From NCBI GenBank assembly GCA_041547565.1, contig JBFEUI010000006.1, positions 1 through 45,807 on the forward strand: a stretch of 45,807 nucleotides of DNA, written 5' to 3'. Source of the DNA: JBFEUI01 sp041547565. Lineage in GTDB: Bacteria; Pseudomonadota; Gammaproteobacteria; Thiohalomonadales; Thiohalomonadaceae. Within the stretch, counting starts at the first letter, position 1. Each line of letters opens with the position of its first letter. The notes below the pieces were generated by a model. The model saw nothing but the letters and a program-made list of their open reading frames with translations. It ran no database searches and was not told where the DNA came from. Shown here one piece after another: positions 7,452-16,057 of the stretch. The translations under genes were made by a program, and so were the position numbers.

Positions 7452-8021
7452 ATGGGAACAAGCACACACAATTTGTTGACACCCACAGAGGTTGCCAGGT
7501 TGCTCATCGTCTCGCCGGTCACTGTTCGCCACTGGTCGCAGCAGGGAAAACTCAAGGCACGACTGACGCCGGGGGGGCATCGCCGCTATAGCCTGGAAGA
7601 GGTCAGTCGTTTTGCGCTGGAACACGGTATCGATATCAAACGGCAGTTAAATGAGCGTTCTCGTGTACTGGTGATATCTGCAGAGTCAGGTCTGTTCAAT
7701 CACCTTCAGGAGTGTCTTGCCTCGGTCGCCGGGCAACTGTCATTGGCACAGGCCGCCAATGGGTTTGAGGCGGGCCTGATGCTTCATCGCTTTAAGCCTG
7801 AACTCATTGTGCTGGATGTTGATAATGTGAAATTGGAGCCCATTGAAGTAATCCGGCAACTCAAAGCCGATGCGTCGATGCGTAATATTCACTTGATAGT
7901 ATTTGCCTCTGACTGCAGCAAGGAATCGATAACACTTGCATTAAGGCATGGTGCCGATGCATGCATGAGCCAATGCAATGCTTGGGACAAAATTTTAACA
8001 CCCCTTGGGATTACACAATAA
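7452..8021 (+). CDS. BldC/MerR-like HTH protein fused to a degenerate receiver domain
   Basis: First gene of the chemosensory cluster, 189 residues. Residues about 8-58 form an excisionase/MerR-type winged helix: LTPTEVARLLIVSPVTVRHW, then a basic wing with TPGGHRRYSLEEV. Residues about 70-185 follow the CheY fold, but the acidic pair is replaced (VISAES) and the switch lysine region reads ACMSQCNA. The phosphoacceptor-like LDVDN is kept. It is therefore probably a pseudo-receiver sensing protein contacts rather than phosphate. I chose ATG 7452 over 7443 because AGGGA at 7438-7442 is correctly spaced only for the former. A likely role is local transcription control of the cluster; this is inference. 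Confidence 0.8.
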   Translation: MGTSTHNLLTPTEVARLLIVSPVTVRHWSQQGKLKARLTPGGHRRYSLEEVSRFALEHGIDIKRQLNERSRVLVISAESGLFNHLQECLASVAGQLSLAQAANGFEAGLMLHRFKPELIVLDVDNVKLEPIEVIRQLKADASMRNIHLIVFASDCSKESITLALRHGADACMSQCNAWDKILTPLGITQ

Positions 8022-8054
8022 ACACGATAAAGAACTTTTGAGAGGATTGATGGT

Positions 8055-8417
8055 ATGCCAACTATTTTGATCTCTGATGACTCTGCCTCCATGCGCCAGA
8101 TGGTCGCCTTTACCCTGAAAAGTGCGGGCTACGACGTGATCGAGTCTTCAGATGGGGAGGATGCCCTGCAAAAAGCGAAGATGAACAAGGCCGATCTGGT
8201 TATCACGGATGTCAATATGCCGAAAATGGACGGTATTACGCTGGTTAAGGAGTTGCGTAAGCTGACCGAATACAGGATGAAGCCGATACTGCTGTTGACC
8301 ACGGAATCGGCTCCTGAGAAAAAGCAGGAAGGCAAGGCCGCCGGTGCAACAGGCTGGCTGGTAAAACCGTTTAACCCTGAGCAGTTGGTGAGCACCGTTA
8401 AGCGGGTTGTCGGTTAG
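8055..8417 (+). CDS. cheY: CheY-like single-domain response regulator (first copy)
   Basis: Single receiver domain of 120 residues. The acidic pair D8/D9, phosphoacceptor D52 (ITDVNMP), switch T82 (LLLTTES) and K104 (WLVKPF) are all present, so it should accept phosphate from the CheA encoded downstream. There is no output domain. It is about 70% identical by eye to the second CheY in this cluster. GAGAGGA precedes the ATG. Whether it acts on a motor, on the ParA-like ATPase next to it or as a phosphate sink cannot be told from sequence. Confidence 0.93.
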   Translation: MPTILISDDSASMRQMVAFTLKSAGYDVIESSDGEDALQKAKMNKADLVITDVNMPKMDGITLVKELRKLTEYRMKPILLLTTESAPEKKQEGKAAGATGWLVKPFNPEQLVSTVKRVVG

Positions 8418-8460
8418 TAGTTTCTACCATGAACAATTACGGGGTTAGTCAAGCCTGTCG

Positions 8461-9216
8461 ATGCGTGTCATAGCCGTTATCAACCAGAAGGGCGGGGTTG
8501 CCAAAACGACCACGACGGCCAATCTTGCACATGCGCTTGCTCTGATGGGGCGGCAGGTCACCGTGATCGATCTCGACCCCCAGGGCCATCTTTCCTCCTT
8601 TCTGGGCATCAATCAGCGTGATATCCAGGGCATGGATACCATATTGATGAGCGATGTCCGACTAAAAGACACCATTATTCAGGCACGCGAGAACCTGCAA
8701 CTGGTCCCCGCGGGGGGGAGACTGGACAGTATCGAGCAGCTGACGGAAGGGCGTCTGTCGCGAAGCAAGCGGCTGAAAGATTCCATACAAAATGATCTTG
8801 CCGGACAGGACTACGTGCTTATCGATTGTCCACCCGCCTCAGGACTGCTCGTCATTTTCGCGCTTTATGCCTGTAATGAGGTCTTGATTCCCGTCAATGG
8901 CGATTACCTTTCCCTGCATGGGCTGTCACACTTTCTCGGCACCATGCACAAGGTGGAAAGTGCCATGGGACATCGTGTGAAAATGCAGATCGCCATTACC
9001 CGCCTGCATCCGAGAAGACGCCTGGCTCGTTCCATCGTTAAAAAGCTGCAGGAATATTTCCCTGGAAAAATTCTGGCCACTACGGTTCGTGAAGTCGCCG
9101 CGCTGGCAGAAGCCCCTAGTTTTGGCAAGACAATATTCGAATATAGTACTAGAAGTTACGGTAGTGAGGACTATCGGACACTGGCAGAGGATCTTGATAG
9201 CGGGAGGATGATGTGA
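8461..9216 (+). CDS. ParA/Soj-family ATPase of the chemosensory cluster
   Basis: 251-residue ParA-type ATPase. The deviant Walker A motif is INQKGGVAKTTTTANLA (about 8-24), the A' motif is VTVIDLDPQGHLSSFLG and Walker B is YVLIDCPP. ParA proteins bind nucleoid or pole-associated partners as ATP dimers and position cargo. No ParB gene is nearby. It sits between two cheY genes and overlaps the next gene by 4 bases. By analogy with ParC and PpfA, it probably positions or segregates the chemosensory array. The ribosome site is poor. Its role on this chromosome is inferred from neighbours. Confidence 0.9.
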   Translation: MRVIAVINQKGGVAKTTTTANLAHALALMGRQVTVIDLDPQGHLSSFLGINQRDIQGMDTILMSDVRLKDTIIQARENLQLVPAGGRLDSIEQLTEGRLSRSKRLKDSIQNDLAGQDYVLIDCPPASGLLVIFALYACNEVLIPVNGDYLSLHGLSHFLGTMHKVESAMGHRVKMQIAITRLHPRRRLARSIVKKLQEYFPGKILATTVREVAALAEAPSFGKTIFEYSTRSYGSEDYRTLAEDLDSGRMM

Positions 9217-9716
9217 GCGGGAAAGAGAAAGATATTTTGGGGTACGACCCACTCGCCTGGCTCAAGGAGGAAGCCGAGGAAGCTGAAATTATCGAACCTG
9301 AACAGCTTGCTACAGATGGGGAACAAGGCGAGCCGGAACAACAAGCCGCAACGGTTGCTGAAGTCGCCGAGCCTGAAACAGCCGAGGCAGAGCCGGCTGT
9401 CGAAGCCCAGCAGCCGGTACAGGCCGAAGCTGAATCGACTGCGCACAATGTCGCGGGTGATTTTGTGCTCGAAGAACGTCTGCACATCAGTGGGGTTGGC
9501 GAACTTCATAGCCGTATACAGCAGCGGCTCGATCAGGGCGGAGACATTAGCATTGATGCCTCTCAGGTCGAGGCGGCCGATGGACCGTCTTTGCAGTTGC
9601 TGTGTGGTTTCGCCCAGGAGGCGATGAGGCGTGGTGTTAACCTGAAATGGGAGAATGTCTCGACACCGTTGCTGGATGCAGCGAAATCTCTCGGCCTTGA
9701 TAGGGAAATTTTTTAG
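9213..9716 (+). CDS. STAS-domain protein with acidic N-terminal tail
   Basis: 167 residues in two parts. Residues about 1-80 are a low-complexity, Glu/Ala/Gln-rich tail beginning with a short motif YDPLAWLKEE. Residues about 82-167 resemble a STAS (anti-sigma-antagonist-like) domain: FVLEERLHISGVGELHSRI, then ISIDASQVEAADGPSLQLL, where the serine after GP may correspond to the regulatory Ser/Thr position. It starts at a GTG within ATGATGTGA, overlapping the ParA-like gene, so the two are translationally coupled. STAS proteins occur in some gammaproteobacterial chemosensory clusters. The partner is unknown; ParA, CheA or receptors are candidates. Confidence 0.85.
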   Translation: MSGKEKDILGYDPLAWLKEEAEEAEIIEPEQLATDGEQGEPEQQAATVAEVAEPETAEAEPAVEAQQPVQAEAESTAHNVAGDFVLEERLHISGVGELHSRIQQRLDQGGDISIDASQVEAADGPSLQLLCGFAQEAMRRGVNLKWENVSTPLLDAAKSLGLDREIF

Positions 9717-9838
9717 TTTATGTGCTGTTAGAGGGATTCCTTCAGGTTTGACTCAAGATGCAGGCGACGTTTGCCGATATGGTTATGTCGCGACTGTAAA
9801 TAAAGCAATGACAACATAGAAAGTGGGGGCGCACAGGC

Positions 9839-10201
9839 ATGGCTACCATCCTAGCAGTGGACGACTCAGCTTCAATGCGGCAAATGGTCGCTTTTACCCT
9901 AAAGGGTGCCGGATACACCGTGATCGAAGCGGCAGACGGAAAACAGGCCCTGGACCTGGCCAAACAGAATAGCGTCAATCTTGTGGTTACTGATGTGAAT
10001 ATGCCGGTCATGGACGGTATTACCCTGATCAGGGAACTGCGGGCACTGCCAAACTACAAATTTACACCCATGTTGATGCTGACGACCGAGTCGGCACCGG
10101 AGAAGAAGGCAGAGGGCAAGGCCGCAGGTGCGACAGGCTGGATCGTCAAGCCGTTCAATCCGGAACAACTACTGGCCACAATCAAAAAAGTACTGGGGTA
10201 A
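9839..10201 (+). CDS. cheY: CheY-like single-domain response regulator (second copy)
   Basis: Receiver domain of 120 residues with the acidic pair in ILAVDDSAS, phosphoacceptor Asp in VTDVNMP, threonine in LMLTTES and lysine in WIVKPF. It ends 6 bases before cheA, so it is the copy most closely tied to the kinase. About 34 of 120 positions differ from the first copy, mostly outside the active site, so both should be phosphorylated by the same CheA. A 122-base non-coding gap before it could hold an internal promoter, but none is convincing. Confidence 0.93.
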   Translation: MATILAVDDSASMRQMVAFTLKGAGYTVIEAADGKQALDLAKQNSVNLVVTDVNMPVMDGITLIRELRALPNYKFTPMLMLTTESAPEKKAEGKAAGATGWIVKPFNPEQLLATIKKVLG

Positions 10202-10207
10202 TACCAC

Positions 10208-12298
10208 ATGACTATCGATATGTCCCAATTTCTGCAGACTTTCTATGAGGAGAGTTTCGAGGGGCTGGAGGTCATGGAGACGGGGCTTCTTGACCTCGAT
10301 ATCGGTGCGGCGGATACAGAAGAGATCAACACCATTTTTCGTGCGGCTCACTCCATCAAGGGAGGCAGCGGTACCTTCGGCTTGAATGAGGTGGCCTCGT
10401 TTACCCACCTGATGGAAACACTGCTGGATGAACTGCGTGATGGGCGCAGGGATGTCAGTCAGCCGGTGGTGGATCTTCTATTGCACTCGGTCGACTGCCT
10501 GCGGGAGATGCTCACCGCCAACCAGAATGAAGAGGCGCTGGATGAAGAGCGCATCAACGAGTTGAAGGCGCAACTCGATGCCACACTCAAGGGAGACGAT
10601 TCCGCAGTAACGGCAGAGGCAACGGAAACAGTTCAGGAAGCTGGTGAAGCGGTTGCGAGCGGATGGCATATCGTATTCAAGCCTCACCCCCACCTGTTTC
10701 AAACCGGCAATGACCCGCTGCGCATCCTGCGTGAACTGGAGGAACTCGGCACGCTGAATGTCAATGCGGATATCTCGGCGCTTCCGCCGTTCACCGAGAT
10801 CAATCCGGAAGAGAGTTACCTGGCATGGACGATGGAACTTCTGGGTAACGTTGAGCGGGCGACCCTGGATGACGTATTTGCCTGGGTGGAAGATGACTGT
10901 GATCTGGAGATAACTCCCCTTGCCGGGCCGGAAAAGCCCGCTGCAGAGGCGCCAAGCCCTGCAGCGTTAAAGCAGGAGGGGAAGGCGGATGAGGCGATCA
11001 GTGGGGAACTGGTGGTCGAGCGGCGCAAAACCGACCGTCGTGGAGGTGACCGTCGTGGCGGAGAGCGCCGCAAATCGGGTTCTGATGGCGGTTCCATCCG
11101 GGTTGCCATTGAAAAGGTCGACGCGGTCATCAACCTGGTTGGTGAACTGGTCATCACCCAGTCGATGCTCAGTACCCTGGGTGAGAATTTCGACATGGGG
11201 CAACTGCAGAAGCTGCGCGATGGCCTTGGCCAACTCGAACGCAACACGCGTGAATTGCAGGAAGATGTCATGCGCATGCGCATGTTGCCGATCAGCTTTG
11301 TATTCAACCGCTTCCCACGCCTGGTGCACGACTTGAGCAATCAACTCGGAAAACAGGTGCAACTCGAGATGAGCGGCGAGTCAACCGAGGTGGACAAGAC
11401 CGTTACCGAGAAACTGACCGACCCGCTGGTGCATCTGGTGCGAAACAGCATGGATCACGGTATCGAGCCCTCTGTCGAAGAGAGGCTGGCTGCGGGCAAA
11501 CCCGAGGTGGGAACCGTGTGGCTTAATGCCTACCACAAGGGCGGCAATATCGTCATTGAGGTCAAGGATGACGGGCGGGGTATTAATGCCGAAAAGGTAC
11601 TCAATATCGCCATAGAGCGAGGCCTGGTTACCCCCGATGCGCAACTGACGCCGGAGCAGATCTATGATCTTATCTTCCAGCCCGGATTTTCTACTGCCGA
11701 ACAGGTCAGTGACGTGTCGGGGCGTGGTGTCGGCATGGACGTGGTAAGGAAAAACATTCAGAGTCTGGGAGGCAGTATCGAGATTGCCTCGGAGCCGGGC
11801 AAGGGATCCTGTTTTACCGTGCGCCTGCCTTTGACCCTGGCGATACTGGATGGACAGACTGTCTCTGTCGGCGACCAGTCCTATATCGTTCCTCTTATCT
11901 CCATTGTTGAGTCGATCCAAATCAAGCGCGGACGGTTCCGCCATGTGGCGGGGAAGGGCGAAACGTTCAAGCTGAGGGAGCAGTATATCCCCGTGGTCCG
12001 CCTGAGTCGGGTATTTAACGTGGCGGGCGCCACAACCGAGGATGAGGATGCACTGCTGGTCGTGGTGGAGGCCGAGGGGAAACAGGTAGCACTGCTTGTG
12101 GATGACCTGCATGGTCAGCAGCAGGTGGTGATCAAGTCGATGGAAGCCAATTACCAGCGCGTGGACGGTATTTCAGGTGCGACGATACTGGGTGACGGTA
12201 CCGTGGCCCTGATCCTCGATATTACAGGAATGGTTCAGTTGGCCAAGGGACAAACAGAGCAGTCACCACCAACAGGCGGTGAGCCGGAAGCGGCTTGA
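10208..12298 (+). CDS. cheA: Chemotaxis histidine kinase CheA
   Basis: Central kinase of the cluster, 696 residues. P1: HPt domain with H48 in FRAAHSIKGGSGTFG. P2-like segment about 155-240 (HIVFKPHPHLF onward) for response-regulator docking. A very basic linker of repeated RRGG/ERR units lies at about 268-290. P3: dimerisation helices. P4: ATPase with N box HLVRNSMDHGIEP (about 405), G1 DDGRGI and GRGVGMDVV, and G2 GKGSCFTVRLP. P5: CheW-like domain from about 550 (DGQTVSVGDQSYIVP). All catalytic elements are intact. The arginine-rich linker is unusual and could bind nucleic acid or acidic proteins, such as the tail of the STAS protein; that is speculation. Confidence 0.97.
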   Translation: MTIDMSQFLQTFYEESFEGLEVMETGLLDLDIGAADTEEINTIFRAAHSIKGGSGTFGLNEVASFTHLMETLLDELRDGRRDVSQPVVDLLLHSVDCLREMLTANQNEEALDEERINELKAQLDATLKGDDSAVTAEATETVQEAGEAVASGWHIVFKPHPHLFQTGNDPLRILRELEELGTLNVNADISALPPFTEINPEESYLAWTMELLGNVERATLDDVFAWVEDDCDLEITPLAGPEKPAAEAPSPAALKQEGKADEAISGELVVERRKTDRRGGDRRGGERRKSGSDGGSIRVAIEKVDAVINLVGELVITQSMLSTLGENFDMGQLQKLRDGLGQLERNTRELQEDVMRMRMLPISFVFNRFPRLVHDLSNQLGKQVQLEMSGESTEVDKTVTEKLTDPLVHLVRNSMDHGIEPSVEERLAAGKPEVGTVWLNAYHKGGNIVIEVKDDGRGINAEKVLNIAIERGLVTPDAQLTPEQIYDLIFQPGFSTAEQVSDVSGRGVGMDVVRKNIQSLGGSIEIASEPGKGSCFTVRLPLTLAILDGQTVSVGDQSYIVPLISIVESIQIKRGRFRHVAGKGETFKLREQYIPVVRLSRVFNVAGATTEDEDALLVVVEAEGKQVALLVDDLHGQQQVVIKSMEANYQRVDGISGATILGDGTVALILDITGMVQLAKGQTEQSPPTGGEPEAA

Positions 12299-12308
12299 GG
12301 GTATATCT

Positions 12309-12842
12309 ATGAACGAGATTCAGACAGTCGAAGACGAGAGCAATGTGCTGGCAACATCGGCAGCCGACCAGTACCTGACATTTGTGCTCGCGGGTGAGGA
12401 GTACGGTGTCGATATTCTCCGTGTACAGGAGATTAAGGGCTGGGATGCGGTAACGCCCATTCCCAATACGCCCGAGTACATGAAGGGCGTGATCAATTTA
12501 CGCGGTGCGATTGTGCCGATTATCGACCTGCGTCAGCGTTTTGGCCTGGATCTGCTCGACTACGGACCGACAACAGTCATGATCATCCTGAAAGTAGTGG
12601 GTGAGAGCAAGGAACGCATTATGGGTATCGTGGTGGATGCGGTCTCCGAGGTATACAACATCCCGACCAGTGAGCTTCAACCGCCGCCTGATTTTGGCGG
12701 TGTCGTGAGTGTTGAATTTGTGCGCGGACTGGCTTCGGTCGATGACAAAATGGTGATCGTGCTGGACATTGACCACCTGCTGAACTCCGATGAACTGGTA
12801 GTCCTGGACAAGGCTTCGCAATCTTCAGGGGTTGAAGGCTAG
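12309..12842 (+). CDS. cheW: Chemotaxis coupling protein CheW
   Basis: 177-residue adaptor linking receptors to CheA. Two SH3-like subdomains are recognisable: YLTFVLAGEEYGVDILRVQEI, then TPIPNTPEYMKGVINLRG and VPIIDLRQRFGL, ending with VRGLASVDDKMVIVLDIDHLL. ATG 12309 has GAGGG about 8 bases upstream. A GTG at 12279 would overlap the cheA coding end and lacks a ribosome site. It is the only separate CheW in the cluster and so probably serves both receptors. Confidence 0.96.
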   Translation: MNEIQTVEDESNVLATSAADQYLTFVLAGEEYGVDILRVQEIKGWDAVTPIPNTPEYMKGVINLRGAIVPIIDLRQRFGLDLLDYGPTTVMIILKVVGESKERIMGIVVDAVSEVYNIPTSELQPPPDFGGVVSVEFVRGLASVDDKMVIVLDIDHLLNSDELVVLDKASQSSGVEG

Positions 12843-12892
12843 ACAATACACTGTGCAAGGCTGGAATTAGGTGATAACCGAGGTACCGTTCG

Positions 12893-15800
12893 ATGAAAGT
12901 TAATATGCCTGTTACCAACAATGAGGTGCCGATGCACGAGGGGCAGCTTATTGTCTCCAGGACCGACCTCAAGGGGATTATCACCTACGTCAACCAGGAC
13001 TTTATCGACATCAGCGGTTTCAGCGAACAGGAACTGATCGGCAATAACCACAATATGGTGAGACACCCTGATATGCCGCCTGCGGCCTTTCAGGACCTGT
13101 GGGACACCATCAAGTCAGGCTGCCCCTGGAGCGGGATTGTCAAGAACCGGGCGAAAAACGGCGATTTTTACTGGGTTGAGGCGAATGTTACGCCGGTGTA
13201 CAAGGGCGGTCGCATCAGCGAGTACCTGTCGGTACGACGCAAGCCGACAGCCCAGCAAATCTCCGAAGCCGAGGCGCTCTATCAGCAACTCAATGCCGGT
13301 AATGCACCCAGGACACCGTTCTGGAGCAAACTGGCTGTCTTTAAAAAACTGTCGCTGATGCACAAGTTCTACCTGGTGATGGCCTTTATGGCATTAAGCT
13401 TTGTCGTCTCCGGTCTGCTGGCATGGCTGCCGATGAATCTCATCGCCGGCAAGTGGTTCGATTACCAGGAGCAGATCGCACAAAGAGAGGTGCTACTGAG
13501 TGACATCAAGGGACACTTCGGCTACGGCGGTGCCATCCACCACTTCAAGAATTATGTATTGCGCGGTGCGTCCGAAGATAAGGCGGCCTTTACCGAGGAT
13601 TATGACGGGCTTATGCAGGCGCTGTCCGATTATCGTCAGTTGTCGGGGCTGACCGGTGATGAGCAGGGAGCGCTGGCGGCAATCGAACAGGTGGCTGGCG
13701 ACTATGCACAGCGGCTGCAACAGATCGAGCCCATGGTCGAGTCGGGCCAGCCGGCACGTGATATCGACGCTGCAGTAAACATCAATGACTCTCAGGCGAT
13801 CGAAGGGATGAAAACGCTGGAGGCGGTCTACGACGCACTTACCGAGGAGGAGATTGGCGGGGTGAGTGAAGTCCTGGCTATGGCCTCCAAAACGGTCGTC
13901 ATTATGCCTGTCATCGGTTTTATTGTGCTGTTCGCCCTGTTCTGGTTCGCCCTGCGCCGCGGTATCGTCACGCCGCTGGCGCAGATCGGCGAGATCTTCC
14001 GCCTAATCTCTGAGGGGCACTATTTCAACGACATCGATACCAGCGCCTCAGATGAGGTCGGGCAACTACGCCGTCGCCTCAAATCCATGCAGATCCAACT
14101 CGGTTTTGAAGTGAATGAAACGAAACAACAGGCGAACAAGGCCCAGCGCGTGCAGACGGCGCTGGATAATGTCTCGACCAGTGTCATGGTGGCCGATAAT
14201 AATCGAAACATCATCTACATGAACAAGACCGTTACGGAGATGATGAGAAACGCGGAGGACGACATTCGCAAGGAACTGCCTAATTTCTCCGTGGATGGCC
14301 TGATCGGCACGAATATGGATACGTTCCATAGAAATCCCGAGCATCAAAAGGCGTTGCTCGAGAGACTGAGCGGCACTCACACGGCGCGCATCAGGCTGGG
14401 TGGCAGGACATTCGATCTGTCTGTCAATCCGGTCTTCGATAGCACGGGCGAGCGATTAGGCAGCGCCGTCGAGTGGAATGACATGACCGAGCAGGTGAAA
14501 CTTGAGCGCGAAATCGACGATGTCGTCAACGCCGTCGCCGAGGGTGCGCTTGACCGCAGGGTGGATATGGCAGGTAAATCCGGCTTCATCCAGTCGCTCA
14601 GTCAGGGGATCAACGAGATGACGCGGGTGGTGGATGAGAGCCTCGATGAGGTCGAGGATGTGTTGACGGCGCTCGCTAGCGGCATCCTCAGCCAGCGTGT
14701 GACCGGCGACTACCAGGGGGCCTTCGGGCGTCTGGCCGGAAGTACCAATAAAACGATTGACCAGTTGCGCGATACCGTTGGCAAGATCATCGAGTCGGGT
14801 GACAGCATCACCTCGGCCAGCACGGAGATCGCCCAGGGCAACACCGACCTCAGCTCCCGCACCGAGCAGCAGGCCTCATCGCTGGAGGAGACGGCCTCAA
14901 GTATGGAGGAGTTGACCAGTACCGTGCGGCAGAACGCCGACAACGCCCGCCAGGCCAACCAATTGGCCGCGGGTGCCCGGGAACAGGCCGAGAAGGGCGG
15001 CGAGGTGGTGGGCAATGCCATTACAGCCATGGGCGAGATCAATGAAAGCTCGAAGAAGATCGCCGATATCATCGGCGTTATCGATGAGATCGCCTTCCAG
15101 ACCAACCTGCTGGCACTGAACGCGGCGGTCGAGGCGGCGCGCGCCGGCGAGCAGGGTCGTGGCTTTGCCGTGGTGGCCAGCGAGGTGCGCAATCTGGCAC
15201 AGCGCAGCGCCGAGGCGGCCAAGGAGATCAAGGACCTGATCACAGACAGTGTCGGCAAAGTGGAAGAGGGCTCGTCACTGGTGAACGAGTCGGGCTCGAC
15301 GCTGGAGGAGATCGTCAATTCGGTGAAGAAGGTCAGCGATATCGTGGCCGAAATTGCCGCGGCCAGCCAGGAGCAGTCCATGGGCATCGAGCAGGTCAAC
15401 AAGGCGGTGATGCAGATGGACGAGATGACCCAGCAGAATGCCGCGTTGGTGGAAGAGGCCGCGGCCGCCAGCGAATCGTTGGACGAGCAGTCGCGGGGCC
15501 TGGGCCGGTTGATGAGTTTCTTTGATACCGAGGAGAAGGGCGGTAGTGCGACGCGAGAAATAGCGGCGGAGTTTTCCGCCATGCGCCGGGCCCACCTGGC
15601 GTGGAAGAACCGTCTGATTAGTTTCCTGAACGGCGAGGCGTCACTGACAGAGCAGGAAGTCGTCTCCCACAAGGATTGCAAGCTTGGACACTGGCTGTAT
15701 GACCAGGGGGGGCTGGAGCGTTTCTCCTACTTGCCCGATATGGCTGAACTGGAGGATACCCACACGAGGATGCATGACACCATCAAGCGGGTCGTACGGC

Positions 15801-15940
15801 AGCATCATGATGGTAATTTTACCGACGCCGAGCGTGAGTTCCAGAATGTAGTTGATATGTCGACCACGGTAGTGACACTTCTCGAACATCTGAAGGGAGA
15901 GGTGATCCGAACCGAGGAAGAGAAGCAGTCACAGCAATGA
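12893..15940 (+). CDS. Large PAS-containing chemoreceptor with C-terminal CZB domain
   Basis: 1015 residues. An N-terminal Aer-type PAS (about 18-125, with NNHNMVRHPDMPPAAF) is followed by TM1 (about 158-184) and a 150-residue periplasmic segment starting with GYGGAIHHFKNYVLRG. Then come TM2 (about 334-355), HAMP (about 356-408), a second PAS (about 418-535), another HAMP-like segment and the MCP signalling hairpin (about 640-875). The C-terminal CZB zinc-binding domain (about 895-1000) has ligand pattern H901, C929 (HKDCKLGHWLY), H957 and H961. It could therefore integrate redox or oxygen (PAS), a periplasmic signal and zinc. It ends in QSQQ without a docking pentapeptide. The signalling region is nearly identical to that of the next receptor. 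Confidence 0.95.
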   Translation: MKVNMPVTNNEVPMHEGQLIVSRTDLKGIITYVNQDFIDISGFSEQELIGNNHNMVRHPDMPPAAFQDLWDTIKSGCPWSGIVKNRAKNGDFYWVEANVTPVYKGGRISEYLSVRRKPTAQQISEAEALYQQLNAGNAPRTPFWSKLAVFKKLSLMHKFYLVMAFMALSFVVSGLLAWLPMNLIAGKWFDYQEQIAQREVLLSDIKGHFGYGGAIHHFKNYVLRGASEDKAAFTEDYDGLMQALSDYRQLSGLTGDEQGALAAIEQVAGDYAQRLQQIEPMVESGQPARDIDAAVNINDSQAIEGMKTLEAVYDALTEEEIGGVSEVLAMASKTVVIMPVIGFIVLFALFWFALRRGIVTPLAQIGEIFRLISEGHYFNDIDTSASDEVGQLRRRLKSMQIQLGFEVNETKQQANKAQRVQTALDNVSTSVMVADNNRNIIYMNKTVTEMMRNAEDDIRKELPNFSVDGLIGTNMDTFHRNPEHQKALLERLSGTHTARIRLGGRTFDLSVNPVFDSTGERLGSAVEWNDMTEQVKLEREIDDVVNAVAEGALDRRVDMAGKSGFIQSLSQGINEMTRVVDESLDEVEDVLTALASGILSQRVTGDYQGAFGRLAGSTNKTIDQLRDTVGKIIESGDSITSASTEIAQGNTDLSSRTEQQASSLEETASSMEELTSTVRQNADNARQANQLAAGAREQAEKGGEVVGNAITAMGEINESSKKIADIIGVIDEIAFQTNLLALNAAVEAARAGEQGRGFAVVASEVRNLAQRSAEAAKEIKDLITDSVGKVEEGSSLVNESGSTLEEIVNSVKKVSDIVAEIAAASQEQSMGIEQVNKAVMQMDEMTQQNAALVEEAAAASESLDEQSRGLGRLMSFFDTEEKGGSATREIAAEFSAMRRAHLAWKNRLISFLNGEASLTEQEVVSHKDCKLGHWLYDQGGLERFSYLPDMAELEDTHTRMHDTIKRVVRQHHDGNFTDAEREFQNVVDMSTTVVTLLEHLKGEVIRTEEEKQSQQ

Positions 15941-16057
15941 AATGCTGCCTGATTTTAAGAATTGTGCAGTTTGTTGCAGCAACTAGAACACATGGCGTGG
16001 CAACTGTCGCGTGAGCATTTGTGCATAACATGGCGCAGGAAATACGGGGAATAGAGT

